Positions 49,886 to 62,600 are shown, counted from the first letter of the stretch. The stretch: DNA of 64,000 nucleotides from Dendrophyllia cribrosa (GCA_024195265.1 JAJLRJ010000007.1:9551828-9615827), one strand, 5' to 3'. Numbers and translations are program-made. Notes: generated by a model not told the origin, from the sequence alone.

Positions 49886-50193
49886 CGCGTCACTGGTTTA
49901 GACTTGAAATAGGAAAGTATTGTAAAATATTCTTTGGTTATATTCTGGTTATTGTTCTGATAAGTAAAGAGTGTTTTGCTGTCGAAGTGCTGTTTGTTTT
50001 ATTTGTCTCGGAGATATTATCTGCTGTAACAGATCCCGGACTTCCCGAAGCCAGCGAGTGTTCCTCCAGGTTGAAGAGCCGTCCCAGAGTCAGAGAATTG
50101 TTCGTAGTGCCACAAAACCTGTCTTCACAGGAGACACTAAGGGGCGAACCATTAGACTTCTGAGGGGGTGGGGACAATTTGCACAGCTAAGTG
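49886..50193. other. Host flank right of the Polinton; nothing recognised
   Basis: The reading frame at 49971-50432 has no domain and runs into a MITE. I see no gene. Confidence 0.45.
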
Positions 50194-50196
50194 TAA

Positions 50197-50508
50197 AGGC
50201 TCCTTTACACTGGCGATTTTTTGTGCAATTTTTATCGTACTTGTCGATGCATCTTCAAATCGCATGTGTAAACGGGCGGCGATTTCAGTGCGATTTGGGA
50301 GCGATTTGTCGCGTGATGTCGCAGAGGTTTCGAACATGTTCGAAACATGATGCAACTTGGCGGCGATTTTTGGGAAATCACAGCAAATCAAAGCAAATGT
50401 CGCACCCGAATCGCACAGGAAATCGCCTCTAGTTTACGCTTGCGACAAAAGTTGCATTGGATAGCGCGACAAAATCGCATCAAAAATCGCATGTGTCTGA
50501 ACGGGCCT
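50197..50508. mobile_element. MITE with TAA target duplication
   Basis: Ends AGGCTCCTTTACACTGGCGA and, inverted, AGGCCCGTTCAGACACATGC; TAA flanks at 50194-50196 and 50509-50511. The interior repeats 'gcgatttt'-type phrases (aatcgc/gcgatt). A 3-bp TWA duplication points to the Harbinger superfamily. Confidence 0.65.
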
Positions 50509-50511
50509 TAA

Positions 50512-51660
50512 CACTTGAAAACGTTGGTACAGCCTTCGGACAGTACTATTTGGAACATCTTCGGAAAATTGCTTAAAACTCCGCAATTATTGTGTCATTT
50601 AGGTAATAAGTGACATATAAAATTGAACGCTCGAAGAGAAATTTCATGGCCTGATTCCATTCTCCGCGCACCATGTATTATCAGTTCTATACCTCAAACC
50701 AAAACAACCCTTATACAACACTGCATGGCTGAGATTATTGCGTTGACTGCGATAGCAAGGTATTTTGGAAAGCATTTCACCTTAAGTCCTTTTATAACTT
50801 GACATAAGACGCCCAATAATGCGGTGGTACCATATTTACCTTTTTCAATACGTTTCTTGCATTCGGAATTCTACGGTATTGTGACAGCATATTTCCAACT
50901 GCCACATTAGTAAAAATCTAACTGACGTCAATTAAGCACCGCGTTCTATGGCAAACGGCAAACGTCAGCCTGCAGTTGATTTGATATACGCGTTGTATAG
51001 TTTTTACCGTTGAGTTTTTACAGTTGAGTTGTTTTCCTTTTTGGCGTAGGATTTCTTGAAGTACAAAGGCGGCAAAATCATATTCCTTAGGTGATTTCGA
51101 AAAAAAAAAATCCTGCAAGGGCTTGTCCGTGGAAAAAAAATGCATGCAGCAGGAAAGAGGTAGAAAAAAATTCTTGCACTGCTGCACTGACAAGAAAAAA
51201 TAATGTTGCAAAGGAAAAAAATATCCTGCAGTGCATTTCGGAGGAAAAAAAAATATCCTGCCCACCAGGTTGCCAGAAAAAAATAACTTGCTCACAAAAA
51301 AACATCCCCCCACCACCCACCCCCCCCCCCCACCCCCCACACCCCCCTCAGGAGATAAATGGTCGGCCCCCTTAATGAATACTGGAACTTACTAGCAGTT
51401 TTAAATGTCATAAAAAAAGCTTTCCCCACCTCCTGTGCGGTCCCTGCGGGCGCGAATCACTTGGAAAACGTCAGTAAACAAAGCACATTAAGGAATGTTC
51501 AGTCTACGCTTTCTGGGCTCACTGATCACCGTGTTCCAATGCCACAACACACATCAAGCGATAAGACTTAGCAAAACAAATCAAAGAAAGCGTCTTTGTC
51601 TATGCGCTGCAAAGAGATGAGTTAGTTCGTACATTTTCCTAGTATTAAAGAGCAGTTTGG
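50512..51660. other. No gene; low-complexity A- and C-rich block
   Basis: About 51,095-51,350 holds poly-A/poly-C-rich sequence with repeats of 'cctgca' and 'aaaaaatatcctgc'. The frames on both strands here (for example FF-rich) are compositional. Confidence 0.5.
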
Positions 51661-51890
51661 GAACTTATTACAAAGTGCGACAACGTGTTATTACAAAGTG
51701 CGACAGCTTATGTTATTACAAAGTGCGATAATTTTTTATTACAAAGTGCGACAGCTATTTTATTACAAAGTGCGACAAGTGTTATTACAAAGTGCGACAG
51801 GTATTACAAAGTGCGACAATTTTATTACAAAGTGCGACAGGTATTACAAAGTGCGACGATTATTACAAAGTGCGGCAGAACATTCTCTTA
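51660..51890 (+). repeat. Array of ~10 ATTACAAAGTGCGACA motifs with variable AT-rich spacers
   Basis: The 16-mer recurs ten times with at most one or two changes. The spacers are 2-11 nt, differ in sequence and are AT-rich. The motif is conserved while the spacers are not. Confidence 0.85.
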
Positions 51891-52092
51891 TAGCATAACA
51901 GTATGTGACGAGGGATATTTTTTCAAAACCGGCCCCATTTTTTGCACCTCAAATTCTGTTCCTCGGAGCCCAAGTGAATCCCAAACTATGGGTTGTGATT
52001 CCAGATTCCACACAGATCGGTTTTCAATGGAGTGTCGAAAGTAACTTGGCTATTGCTTTGGTTTTGCATTGTTACGCTTTGTGATTGGTTAA

Positions 52093-54326
52093 GGTGGCTC
52101 GATATAGTATTTTGGTTTCCCTGTATAGTATATTTGGAGGCAAAACAATTAGAGTTATACTTTGCGGATCGTCATCACATTTTACCCCGAAATCAAGATA
52201 ATATTACAGTATTAATTTGCCATACATGTATTGAGGTTGGCGTTGCCATGGCAACGCCATTGGGCTTTTAAGTAAGGCCTCAAAACAGACATATCTTCAA
52301 TTATCTTTAAAATTCCACGGTGAATTCTGTTTAAATTTTGCATACGGCCTTCGACCCGTGTGTTCTACCCGAGTACCAACTTTAAAAAAAATCTGTCAGA
52401 AATTTTAAAGAAAAAACGCGTTTTTTAGAATTCGTTGGTAATTTTTTTCTCTGTTGACAGAATTTTTTGAAAATCGCATAAAACGCACTTTGGATAGAAC
52501 GAAGTCAACATGCAAAAAATGAAAAAAATTTACCGAGCGGAAGCGGAAGTGTGGACTTCGAAAGTTTCAAATTTCCGAAAATTTTGACACGACAAGATCG
52601 GCAATTACGCATGCGTGGCAGTTGTCACGCCACTCCTCCACGCGGATTTTGTGGTCGATTTGCGGATGTTATTCTTGTTTATTCATTTGTAGACAAATCT
52701 CTTTCGCGCTGTGCAGCTTTTTGTGAGATAGAAACTGTTATCTTTTGGATGAATCGTGTCTAGTAATGGCTGATACATCACTTGCCTTCGAAATGATTAA
52801 CAATTCTGGCTAAAATCGCTGGATGCTTTGTTCCTCGTGGTGTGGATGGAATCGCTGCTGTCGGCGCTCTGCTCAAAATTGCGAGCCTCTTTAGAGACGC
52901 TGTAAGTCCTGGTAGGACAGGCCACTTTCTGCAATTTTTTGTAGGAGGCTTTGCTTTACTAGCCCATTATTACTCTGAGAAAAGATGTTATCCCTGAAAT
53001 TGCACACGCTGGAAGCGTTCGTCTAAAAATACCATGTCTTCGAAAGCGAAGGAGGCGGGATTTACATTGCCGTTGTTTACAACGACAGGGATTGAAATAA
53101 TAATAAATACGCGATGGAGAGCAAAGACATCTTCCAAAGCATCATGTGCTAAAAGCTCTTCATTAAAAACAGATTTTAAAACCGATGGAAGATTGCTTCT
53201 ACAGGGCTTTCCTCCCGGATTGAGCGATTCGGGTGTTTTGACAAGGTGAAGACTGTCGGCGAATAGAATTTTTCATGGATGAAAGTGTTTCTTTGAACTC
53301 ATGCCTAACTGATAGGAGCCTCTGCGGAGGAGAGAGCCTAAGACAGCGTGGCCGATCAAAACACTGTGGCAATTTGCGATAGCATTACTGGAGAGAAAAG
53401 TGGTGAAATCGCTCAGATGAACAGTATGCATTGGAACGTTTTCTTTGAGCAAAGTTTTCTGGCCATTTATCGATTCCACTGACAGTTTGTTAAATCGAGA
53501 AGCGTAGTAGCTGATGTTGCATTTTGGGAAAATGCACATAGTAATTGTAAGTGTTTACCTGTTTAGTTATAGCTGCTATTTTATCTAAAGAAGTTGTCTC
53601 CGTGTCAAAAACTACAAATTGATAATTACTGTAGCCGTGTTGTTGTGTCTTTTCTTGAACGCCAGATCGAAGATTTCCTTATTTTCTCCTTTGAGTATTT
53701 CTGATTTGCTGCTTTATTAAAAGCCATACAACGACTGCTTCCTTTTTGCTTCAGTTTTATTTCCTCTGGTGGTTCGTAGCTGGATAACCCTTTTTTGTGC
53801 ATTTTCTTATCTAATTGATGACGAGAATCGACCACAAATGTCATGCAGTGGGTGGGAACTTCGTCGCGCACACGCTCTGTTGCTGTTTGTTCTTATTAGA
53901 AGATGAACTGTCTTTCCCAACACATTCTGCATTACTCTTTTAATAGAGTTAAGATTAAGAAAATACACTGCCCCTAAAAACAGCCCAAAATAAACTCTCT
54001 CGTATTCAGAGGAAAATTGCGTCCATGCGGGGCTGAGTTGTCGATCGCGAAACCATTCTTCACTGCCTTCTTGTCAGGGAACTTCAACCGCCCTGTTTTC
54101 TTTTTCTCGGTAAATCACATTACCACCAAAGAAAGAGGAATGTAAACCTAGCTTGCATACACGCGAAAAACACAGTCAACCAGGCCGGCGCAAAAATAAA
54201 ATTGCGAAAGGAGTGTTGCGGCCATGTTTGTTTATCTTTTTTCTTGCATGACTCAAATTTTTAAAAGTCCCGCGGGTAAATTAGAACCCAATCTGCGCGC
54301 GCCAAAAAAAACTATATCGAGCCACC
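52093..54326. mobile_element. TTAA-flanked 2.2-kb DNA transposon
   Basis: Terminal inverted repeat GGTGGCTCGATATAGT at both ends (52093-52108, 54311-54326), flanked by TTAA (52089-52092, 54327-54330). It holds the remains of an exonuclease-like gene but no transposase that I recognise, so it is non-autonomous or decayed. Confidence 0.7.
53273..53871 (-). pseudogene. Decayed DEDD-type exonuclease-like frame
   Basis: On the minus strand 53871-53626 reads a charged N-terminal part (SSYEPPEEIKLKQKGSSR). Then, in another frame around 53640-53580, FVVFDTETTS appears, the ExoI box of DEDD 3'-5' exonucleases. Then 53539-53273 reads KCNISYYASRFNKLSVESIN and SVLIGHAVLGSLLRRG, the latter like the ExoII-III region. 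At least two frameshifts separate the pieces. It is carried inside the TTAA element. The assignment is tentative. Confidence 0.4.
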
Positions 54327-54471
54327 TTAAATATCTCGCGCCACTTTATCAACCAATCAGAAATAAAACCAAAACCAATCGTGACTTGCCTGCACGTGTT
54401 TTCCCGCGCTTGGCGCCGGCGACATTGGATTGTCTGCGTCTGTTGTGATTGGCCAGAGGGATAACTATATT

Positions 54472-54716
54472 TAGAGAGGAATGCCGCATCAGCCGTAGCT
54501 GGTTTTCATGCAGGTCCTCTTTCCAGATCGAATTAGAACTGAGAATGTTGGTTTTTGAGGAGAGGGGAAAACCATTGTACCCGGAGAAAAACCTCTCGGA
54601 GCAAGGAGAGAACCAACAACAAACTCAACCCACATATGACGGCGGGTCCAAGGATCGAACCCGGGGCCACATTGGTGGGAGGCGGGTGCTCTCACCACTA
54701 CACCACCCCTGCTCCC
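54472..54716 (-). mobile_element. tRNA-derived SINE with 7-bp target duplication
   Basis: On the minus strand the head has an A box (TGGTGTAGTGGTGAGAGCA) and a B box (GGGTTCGATCC), then a body with 'gagaggtttttctccgggta'. CTATATT flanks it at 54465-54471 and 54717-54723. It sits in MITE family A copy 2. Confidence 0.8.
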
Positions 54717-55011
54717 CTATATTACTTTGGTTTTGGTTTTACGACACTCAATTGTAAACCGCTCTATGCCGAAACGACCCTACGATAATGAATTTGTTAG
54801 TCACTCCGCGCGGGGGTGTTTTTATTGCCATGGGTAAACGCTATATCCCTACTCTTATTACTGGGGTATTTCAGACTGGTTTTCTCCATTTTGGTACATT
54901 CTTTACCAACTACTGTTTAAGACATTCCAAATCCATATTAGGAAGTTAATCTGATTACAAGTTCTTTTTTTTACAGATAGAATTGTGGAGCTTCTGTGCT
55001 AGGATAGACCT

Positions 55012-55093
55012 GCCGATGGTCTGCGTCTGTCGTGATTGGCCAGAATGATTAATTTCGTTTTGGTTTTACGACACTCAAGTGAAAATCGCTCTT
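55012..55093. mobile_element. MITE family A, third copy, partial
   Basis: 'ggtctgcgtctgtcgtgattggccaga' and 'ttttggttttacgacactcaa' match one half of the family at 54420-54766. Confidence 0.6.
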
Positions 55094-56794
55094 CCTTGCC
55101 CTGCCATACACCTGCCCTACCACCACCCTCCGTACGTACAAGTCTCAGACCATAGAAAATCCAACAAAGAACTTTCGTGGTATTAAGTTTAAATTTGACT
55201 TTTGCATCAGCAAAATTTGTCTTACATTAGGAGAGAAATAAATACTAGAGTGGAGTACCTAATTAAGAAATGGACAAATATTTAAACTTAAACGAGTCCC
55301 TTTGAATGTCCCACGCAAACCTACCCCCCTTAACACAGACCCCTCCTCTCCCCACGGAACACCCCTAAACTCTCGTGTTTAGCTCGCGCGCGCCATCGTC
55401 GTTTGGGACCGCACAGTTTGGAGAGTGAGACGAACTGGGCACGAGATTACCGGCAGACTTATGCCTGGAAGCATTGCTGTTAGGATAGCCTATATTTGTA
55501 TATTATTCTAAATTTTCGAAACTCCCTTATCTGAGAGAGTTTCAGCAAAAGAGAAAGCATTTCATTGAGAATTGCCGGTACAACAAGAAGTAGCTCTACA
55601 ACTGCGCCAAATAAGTGTGTTTTCAGAGCCGATGTACTGCTAGTCAAATCTTTAGTGCACGATTCATGAGTTGTGCAGAATTAAAGACAAAAAAAAATAA
55701 ACTAGGGACAGTTAAGGAAGACTTGACAGCATTTTCAGTGGTAAAGTGTGGCTGGCTGTAGATTCTGATTCTGTAGCTAGTTTCACCAAGCTAAACATAA
55801 TAATAACAAAAACATTCTGTATTGTTACTCGCTTCGTCTTTTCTCCCAAAAGCGGCCATAATCAAACACTTTACAACATATCAAGAAACAAACAGCATCA
55901 AAGGAAAGTACTTTTCCAGAGCCTTTTTCTAAACTGGGTCAAACTTACTGATTTGATGCACAGAATCAAAAGTTAGAATCACCTTGTACAGTATAATGAA
56001 CAGCACCACCGGAAAGAACTGTAGTCTTTAATTCTGTTTTGTTGCTTGGACGGCCGAAGGCGCCAGGAAATAAAACGAAAATTATTCTTCGCGAGTAGAC
56101 TTTCGACCTTTGAAACGCGAGGAAAAGTGAGGTTGGAATCGTAGGGCTAACTCATAGCCAGCTCGCCGAAATGTTGTTGTTAAAGAGTGTACAGAAGTAA
56201 TCACAGTGACATCCGTAAGAATTACAAAACATTCGGCCGTCCATGCTTAGGAAACAGTGAGCGATAAGGCCATTGTCTTTATCGTTCAAAACGATAGGCT
56301 AATAAACTATAATGTAAAACTAGTTCAAACCGATAGACTAATAATTTTAAAAAAGCTACGATAACAGTTACAGACTTCCAATTACACCAATTATAGGACG
56401 ATGCAGTAAGATTCCGATTCACTTTGCAATGTTCGGTTGTTTTGATGGCATCGAAAACGGCGGATTTCACCGTCAGTGGTGATGTGTCGCTGGAACCCCT
56501 TACCACACCGTAAATGACCTAATTAACGCCCGGGGCGTCTATTTAACATTTTATGATTTTGGAAGGCGTTTATTGGATAAGAGGCGTTTATTAACTTTTA
56601 CAACATTGAGCTTCAACTGTAACACCGGTACTATAGCTATAGAGTACTAAAGTGTGACGTCACAAAAACTAGGTATTCGGAAAGGGCATGACGAAAAATG
56701 CCCGCTTGCCAAAAATCAGCATGTTATTGCAATTTGGGGTGAGATATTGACACCGTTATGCTCTGATCACTCCATACAAATCCTTCTAATTTTG
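55094..56794. other. No recognised gene
   Basis: Only short frames without domains. About 56,515-56,610 repeats 'taatta-acgcc / ggcgttta' phrases, a small inverted or tandem relic. Confidence 0.45.
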
Positions 56795-56921
56795 GCCTTT
56801 CTTTCCCTCGTGTGGTCCCTCATTTCCTTACTAGGGCTAACGCTCAGTACAGGGAAATTTATGGGTTGACCTTAGCACCATAATTTACACACAGAGTTAA
56901 TTCTCTGATTCCTTATTTGTA
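56795..56921 (+). mobile_element. SINE 3' part, 5'-truncated copy
   Basis: Nearly the same sequence as 57118-57245 (tttctttccctcgtgtggtc ... ttctctgattccttatt). It lacks the tRNA-like head. Confidence 0.7.
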
Positions 56922-57014
56922 TCACCAGTGCTACGTGGCTCAACATTTATTTGTACCCTTCACATTCTCATTGCCACGAATTACCACCTTATTACCCACA
57001 ATCTGCTCCCGTAC

Positions 57015-57245
57015 GGCCTCGTGGCTCAAGCGATAGAGCGACGGAAAATCCGGAAGATTCGGACGGAAGATCCGACGGAAGATCCGGAGGTCGTGGGTTC
57101 GAATCCCACCGAGGTCAAAGATTTTTTTCTTTCCCTCGTGTGGTCGCTCATTTCCTAATTAGGGCTAACGTTCAGTACAGGGAAATTTATGGCTTGACCT
57201 TAGCACTTTAATTTACACACAGAGTTAATTCTCTGATTCCTTATT
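57015..57245 (+). mobile_element. tRNA-derived SINE with expanded anticodon arm
   Basis: The head starts GGCCTCG and ends CGAGGTC (acceptor stem). The A box is TGGCTCAAGCGATAGAGC and the B box GGGTTCGAATCCC. Between them the sequence GACGGAAGATCC is repeated, stretching the head to 102 nt. The body matches the truncated copy at 56795-56921. It is a SINE rather than a working tRNA gene. Confidence 0.75.
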
Positions 57246-60200
57246 TTACTGTGACTGATTGATTCCTGTCCAGCATAGGTGGATTGAAATTTACTAAGAC
57301 GTTTTTTCATCAGTAAATAATGCAGCTATAATAAGTAAATGTGGGGGAAAAGGATTAAGCTGAAAAGCGAGAATTAGTTCATTTATAGATGCAAGTTGAA
57401 CGCTTCAGTAAGAGGCCGCATACGCGTCTCCTTCGGTACTGTGACTTCGCGCAAGCATGGTACGTTGAAAAAGATTTCAATGGGATGGTGGTTGCTATAA
57501 CGCGTTAACGGATGTTAACGGATGTTTAAAAAGGAAAAAAAACCCGCAACGGATACCAAACCGAATCAAAGGGCTCTTAAAGCCATCTCGTTAATACGTT
57601 AGAACGTGAGGTTAATAAAAAAAGAAGAATGTTGATAGTGAAAGGTAGTAGGTGCCGGCGCTCTCATTGCGTCTAGGGTGGACAGAAAAGTCTAGCAGGC
57701 ACGTACTTGGGGTAGACTTATTGAATATTCTAAGCTGGGCTAAAATGGTTTTAGCGACGAGCAGGATGTGTGTTAGGCTTGTCACCTTTTATAAGAAAAA
57801 AATTCCACGAATAATCAGTACTTTGTGAACTTCAGTGAGCTGAGTTTTATTCCTCATTTTAAAGATTCCCCGTTTTAACCTCTCTAATACGGACACCGAA
57901 GGGACAGAGCAAAGTGTCGGAGAGTGATTCTGTAATAATGTGCACTTGGTGCCTGGGTAAATGGCAGCGACGTGAAAAATGTAAACAACAAATAGCAAAA
58001 ACCATGAAGTAAAATCAAATGGCAGACTGATCCTTTTTTCTTTTGTCTTTGTTTGTCGAAAGTATCAGTCTGTTGACGGGAAAAATGGTGATCACGTGGT
58101 CATTTTTCGGTCACGTCTGCTATGGTGCACTTATGTAGAAAATATTGGGTGTGGAGCGGGTAAACAGGACACCCTTCCTAGCGGTCCATTTTTTAGTTTC
58201 CCTAAGATCGAAATGAGGTTCATGACAGGCCCACACCGACTCCGCTATGTGGTTTTGCGGTTGCGATGCATTTATATTAGCTTTCAAAGTTTGGCTCTTA
58301 TGAGCGTGATTTACGTCTCTTGTATGATATGATAGGCGGCGTTTTGTAAATAGTTTTCAGGAATGGTTGGTTTTGATTGAAACTCCATTTTTGCATCAGT
58401 ATTTGTTTAAGGTTTTTCAGTCGTGGGTGAAATGTTGTGACAAAAGGCATTATTATCTCGTGAGTTTTTTCTTTTTGTTTTTTTAATGCTGATTGCCTTT
58501 CGGTGAAAGTGAAATTCAGAATACTAGTGCATTTAGCAGTGCTAGGTTAATTTGTGGTGTGTCTGGCCTTGTTTACAAAATGGTAAAGTAAGCTCAGTGT
58601 AGCTGTCGAGAAAAAGCTGCGCCGGGTTTACAGCTCTTTACAGGCAAATTCATCGCGAAAAACAACTGGAAGCATCACGCTTCAGTGAATGTTTTGACAC
58701 GTATAGAACGAATTGAATTCCATTTCATGTAATTGTATCACTTATATATCCGGAAAAATCTTTCCGTTTCCGCGTTATCTCCGCTGGTATCTGTTATAGA
58801 TGTCGTTAATGTCACAATCACTAATTGGTTTTTAATGGAATAGGTAGTAATTTTGACACAGCACATGGGTGATCGAATGCCAGTGAACATCACGCAATGA
58901 CAAAGCCTCAGTTTTCGACACTTGCAATATAAAGCAATAAAGTGGAAATCTATTCAGTGGTTACGAAAATAAACAATTCAATAGAGAATTGTAACAATAC
59001 AGATGCTAACCAATTCCATGGTCTCTTTCTATAGAAAGACCTAGATCGATAAACCACACTGCCGACTCGTGGCGTGCAGTTCGATCATTGACCACAGTTC
59101 ACGTACAGTTTCTCTAAAGCCGATTTTCCGCTTTGTTCTGTCCAAGGAAAATCGTTATGCAAGGACTTTTGTCTGTAATATTGAATGTGAATATGGTGTC
59201 CTTTTTTTTCATAAGTTTTCTATACTGTAAATCCTTGCACTATAATTTTATTAGACTTTCTCAAAGTCCGTTTTTCGTTTTGGGTGGTCGGAAGGAGAAC
59301 GGACTTTTCTCGCCTGCAGCGCGCCATTTTTTACCGACCTGTTTTTTATAGGTGTGTGGTGTGTCGTAGGTGTGGCAGCATTGATGTCCAATCAGAGGGC
59401 GCTAACTTTCATAATGTCATTTTCCGGGAAACTTGATAAAGAGTGTACAGCTATCATGCTGGAGATTCAAATATTTTAAACCGGATGCAATGACGCCATA
59501 CTTCTGACAATGGAGATACTGCCTTGCTCCGAGAAACACATTAACTTAAACGCAGAATAAACTCTGAGGAGCTAAAAACAATTGCAAGATGCCACTATTC
59601 CAATATATAACCGTGACTATCGGATAAGACTTGGATCTTAGAATCTTTTACTGCGGTCGTGATGAAGAAACACTGTCAACACTATAATAAGTCATGCTAA
59701 CCGCAGACTTGCGCTCACATTAAATTACGGACTGAGAAATGAACTGATCCTAAGCAGCGAATAATTCCTACAAGCGGCTACCACTCAGTGTTCTTGCAAC
59801 TCTTTCAAATTGAGCCAAAACAGCTCCACTGTAATGCCAAGGACTAGCAAACAAACGTAACGACGGCGTAACTAATTATTCTAAACGGCTCTGGAAAGCG
59901 TAAATTCCTCCTGTCAGTATCACAGCTAGAGATTTTTTCTTAAGATAAAAAAAACGACAACATTTAGAACAAAAGGTGGTAAGTCTACAACTTTATCAAA
60001 ATATTTATCAAAAAATAACAATAGAAAGGCAGTGAGTATACAATCAGCTAAGATAATGTAGAATTGCAAAAAGCGTGTTTTTTGAAACTCAACTGTTAAT
60101 AGATATTGTATAAAGATTTGCCATCAAACTTTTAATAAACAGTTTTTGTAAGTTTAATTAATAAAATGAATGGCTTTGAAGCTGAAGTTTCATGGTATGT

Positions 60201-61192
60201 GATGATATAATAAGTCTTTAGAGTCATATTAGTTTACTATACGAATCACGTGAAGAGTTACGTGAAATATTCTATAAATGGTCTGCGAACAGGTTCGTGG
60301 TTCGGAGGAGCGGTATTTTGGGGTGCGCACCGTCAAGCGCGCCATTCGACTCGAAGTGTATCCGTTGGCTACTGTGTATAATAAAATCTGAGCTGTCTTG
60401 CATACTTTGTATGATCATGAGAGGTGAACATTTATTATCGCTTATATGAAAATATAAACTTTCCGTGGGAACATGTGTTAAATCTTTTTTTAAATAGCCA
60501 TTGACAGCCGCATTTATTATCTCATTATCACTAATACACAGAAATCGACGACCGGAAAGAGTGACGCGATTAACATCGGAAATATTTTATGACAGATTGC
60601 CGTCCAAAATGATGTTGGTGATTTTTCAGATGTGCGTAACTTTTCCTTTATACGTATTTTTGTATAAAGGAGACAATAAGTTTGTAACAGAAACGAAATG
60701 AAAAAAAGCCGAAGAAACTTTTTGAAACGAGGTATCGCAGAACATTCCTGCCAATTTTCAGAATTTTCAGTCTAATCAGCTTGATGAAAACGTAATGACA
60801 GACGTGCACGGACTCCCCATGTGGCTTTTTAGGTCGCGTCGCATAGTAGGATTTCCAATTATATTTTTGCTCTAACGAGCGTGTCTTTGAAGGATTTTCC
60901 CTTTGTGTGTGTGTGTGTGTGTGTGTACTGAAACGTCTCGGTCGGCTTCTAGCGAGTGCTGATTTCCAAGATGGAATCTTTTGTGAATCGTTCTCCTTTA
61001 AACACTATGGTGTCGAGGAAAGAGTGATTTTGTTCTCTGATATTTCGGCGCTAAATTTGATAGTAGGGTGGTGATAGTAGGGTGCTGGTTAGCTTGGCCG
61101 TCACCTTTCACAAAAGAACGCTTGAGAGCCAAAGAAAAAGGGCAGCAAACGTTCTCTCAGCCACTAAGAATAGACATGTAAATAGGTAACCT
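57246..61192. other. Long AT-rich stretch without a recognised gene
   Basis: No domain-bearing frame. Contains a relic of the 'aatacggacaccg' phrase (about 57,890) like the pogo-type MITE at 1702 and a (GT)n run at 60,908-60,929. Confidence 0.45.
60908..60929. repeat. (GT)n microsatellite
   Basis: About eleven GT units. Confidence 0.85.
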
Positions 61193-62600
61193 GTGAAAAG
61201 AATGCATTCGTCAAACATTATAAACAACAATGACGAAATAGCCAGTTTAAGAAATGATGTTTCCGACGTTAAAGAACTTATCAATGCATTTCTAAATAAA
61301 AATGATGGACGCTATAACAGTGTGTTGTCTGACTCTAAAACGCTGCTTTTGACAACAGCAAAAGCAAAACAAAAAGCATCAGACGCAAAGAGCGTAGAAT
61401 CACTTTAAAATGTAGACGTTCTGCTAAAGAAAGGGAGACCACTGAAAAATTCCTAAACAATCTCTCAAATTGTCAACTTACTGACAGCCAAGTCAGCGTA
61501 CTATCAAAGGGTCTAAAATTCATTACAACACCCGTGACAAAGGAATCTATAATTAGGCGGTAACTCTTGCGAGTCTGAGAGCTACTTGGAAAATGTCAAA
61601 GCGCAACTCGCGCAAATCACTGTAACTAAGACTAGAAACAATCTGTCAGGCGACGAGGTCATAGCTCTAAGAGAGTTAAAAAACAACTCTGCTATAAACC
61701 TCAAAAAAGCGGACAAAGATACAACAACAGTCATGATGAATAAGACAGAAACAATAAAAGAGGCCCAAGTGCAACTCGACAGGAAACGAAAGATTGATAG
61801 GTAACGTGAGATAGCGATACTTAATAGGAACTTTAATATCTTTGTGGTGACGTAGCGTGAGATATGACAAGTTCATGACATCGCAATACCCTAGGGAAAT
61901 TACCAATAGGTCAGGGGGTGCTCCCCAAACATTTTAGTGGCGGTATGTGACGCCCTTCTTGAAATCCCAACCGGTTTAACCAACCATATCCTCAATGCCC
62001 TAATATAGCTTCTATAAAGAAGAAAGAACTAACCCCCCCGGACAAAAGTTCACAAAGTTAACAACGAACCTTTGTTAACAACTTTTGTCCCTTTTTTTAT
62101 ACTGATACCTATATCTTGTTTGCGCATGCGCATTAACGAGATAAAAACCGGATTTTTTGAGTGCAAAAACCGGCAGGGGTAATTTGCCGAACGCCGAACG
62201 CCGAACGCCGAACGCCGAATGTCTGTCAGCGGTTTATCTTGTGAAACATGTGCTTCACCATGGCGGAGAGAATTATTACGAGCAGGCGTTAAGTCTTGTA
62301 CTACCAATAAAACAACCTGTAATTCTAGTAACCTCACCTATATGATCGAACTGGTAAAAAATGTAAAAAACAGTATATAGGGGAAACCAAACGCACGATT
62401 CGTGAACGCTTCACAGAACACAGACAAGGGACAAACAACCCACATCACGCCAACTCCACAGCAGCGGTCCCTACACATTTCAACTTACCAGGTCACTCTT
62501 CCGCGGACATGAGACTCATCCCGCCCGTCGAAAAGCACGCGAGGCCTTTTTAATTCATAGAGGGAACACTTTATCACCAGAAGGCATTAACCAAAGGAAC
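61193..62600 (+). pseudogene. Penelope-like retroelement with the reverse transcriptase deleted
   Basis: 61193-61590 gives the N-terminal region (DVSDVKELINAFLN; then LSKGLKFITTPVTKESIIRR, a phrase typical of these elements), and 61586-61804 gives ENVKAQLAQITVTKTRNNLS and ELKNNSAINLKKADKDTTT, the segment just before the RT. After a gap of about 540 bp with no RT palm, 62358-62585 encodes a GIY-YIG nuclease end: KKQYIGETKRTIRERFTEHR, HFNLPGHSSADMR, FLIHRGNTLSPEGINQR, stop. Frameshifts occur near 61560, 61800 and 62500. It is an internally deleted, dead copy. Confidence 0.7.
62185..62220. repeat. (CGCCGAA)n, about five copies
   Basis: A 7-bp tandem unit inside the deleted part of the Penelope-like element. 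Confidence 0.85.

Larger units (their letters stand above)
52014..54766. mobile_element. MITE family A, second copy, split by two later insertions
   Basis: Left end GATCGGTTTTCAATGGAGTG, right end ACACTCAATTGTAAACCGCT. Its three segments (52014-52088, 54331-54464 and 54724-54766) line up with the inverted sequence of the complete copy at 18370-18655. The gaps are a 2.2-kb TTAA-flanked element and a SINE. Confidence 0.75.

Noticed and set aside
51087..51375. Small proteins from the poly-A/poly-C block
   Set aside because: Homopolymer composition only; no conserved residues and frames open on both strands.
51660..51890. CRISPR array
   Set aside because: Repeat units are 16 bp and spacers only 2-11 nt, and the DNA is animal; this is a tandem or interspersed motif array.
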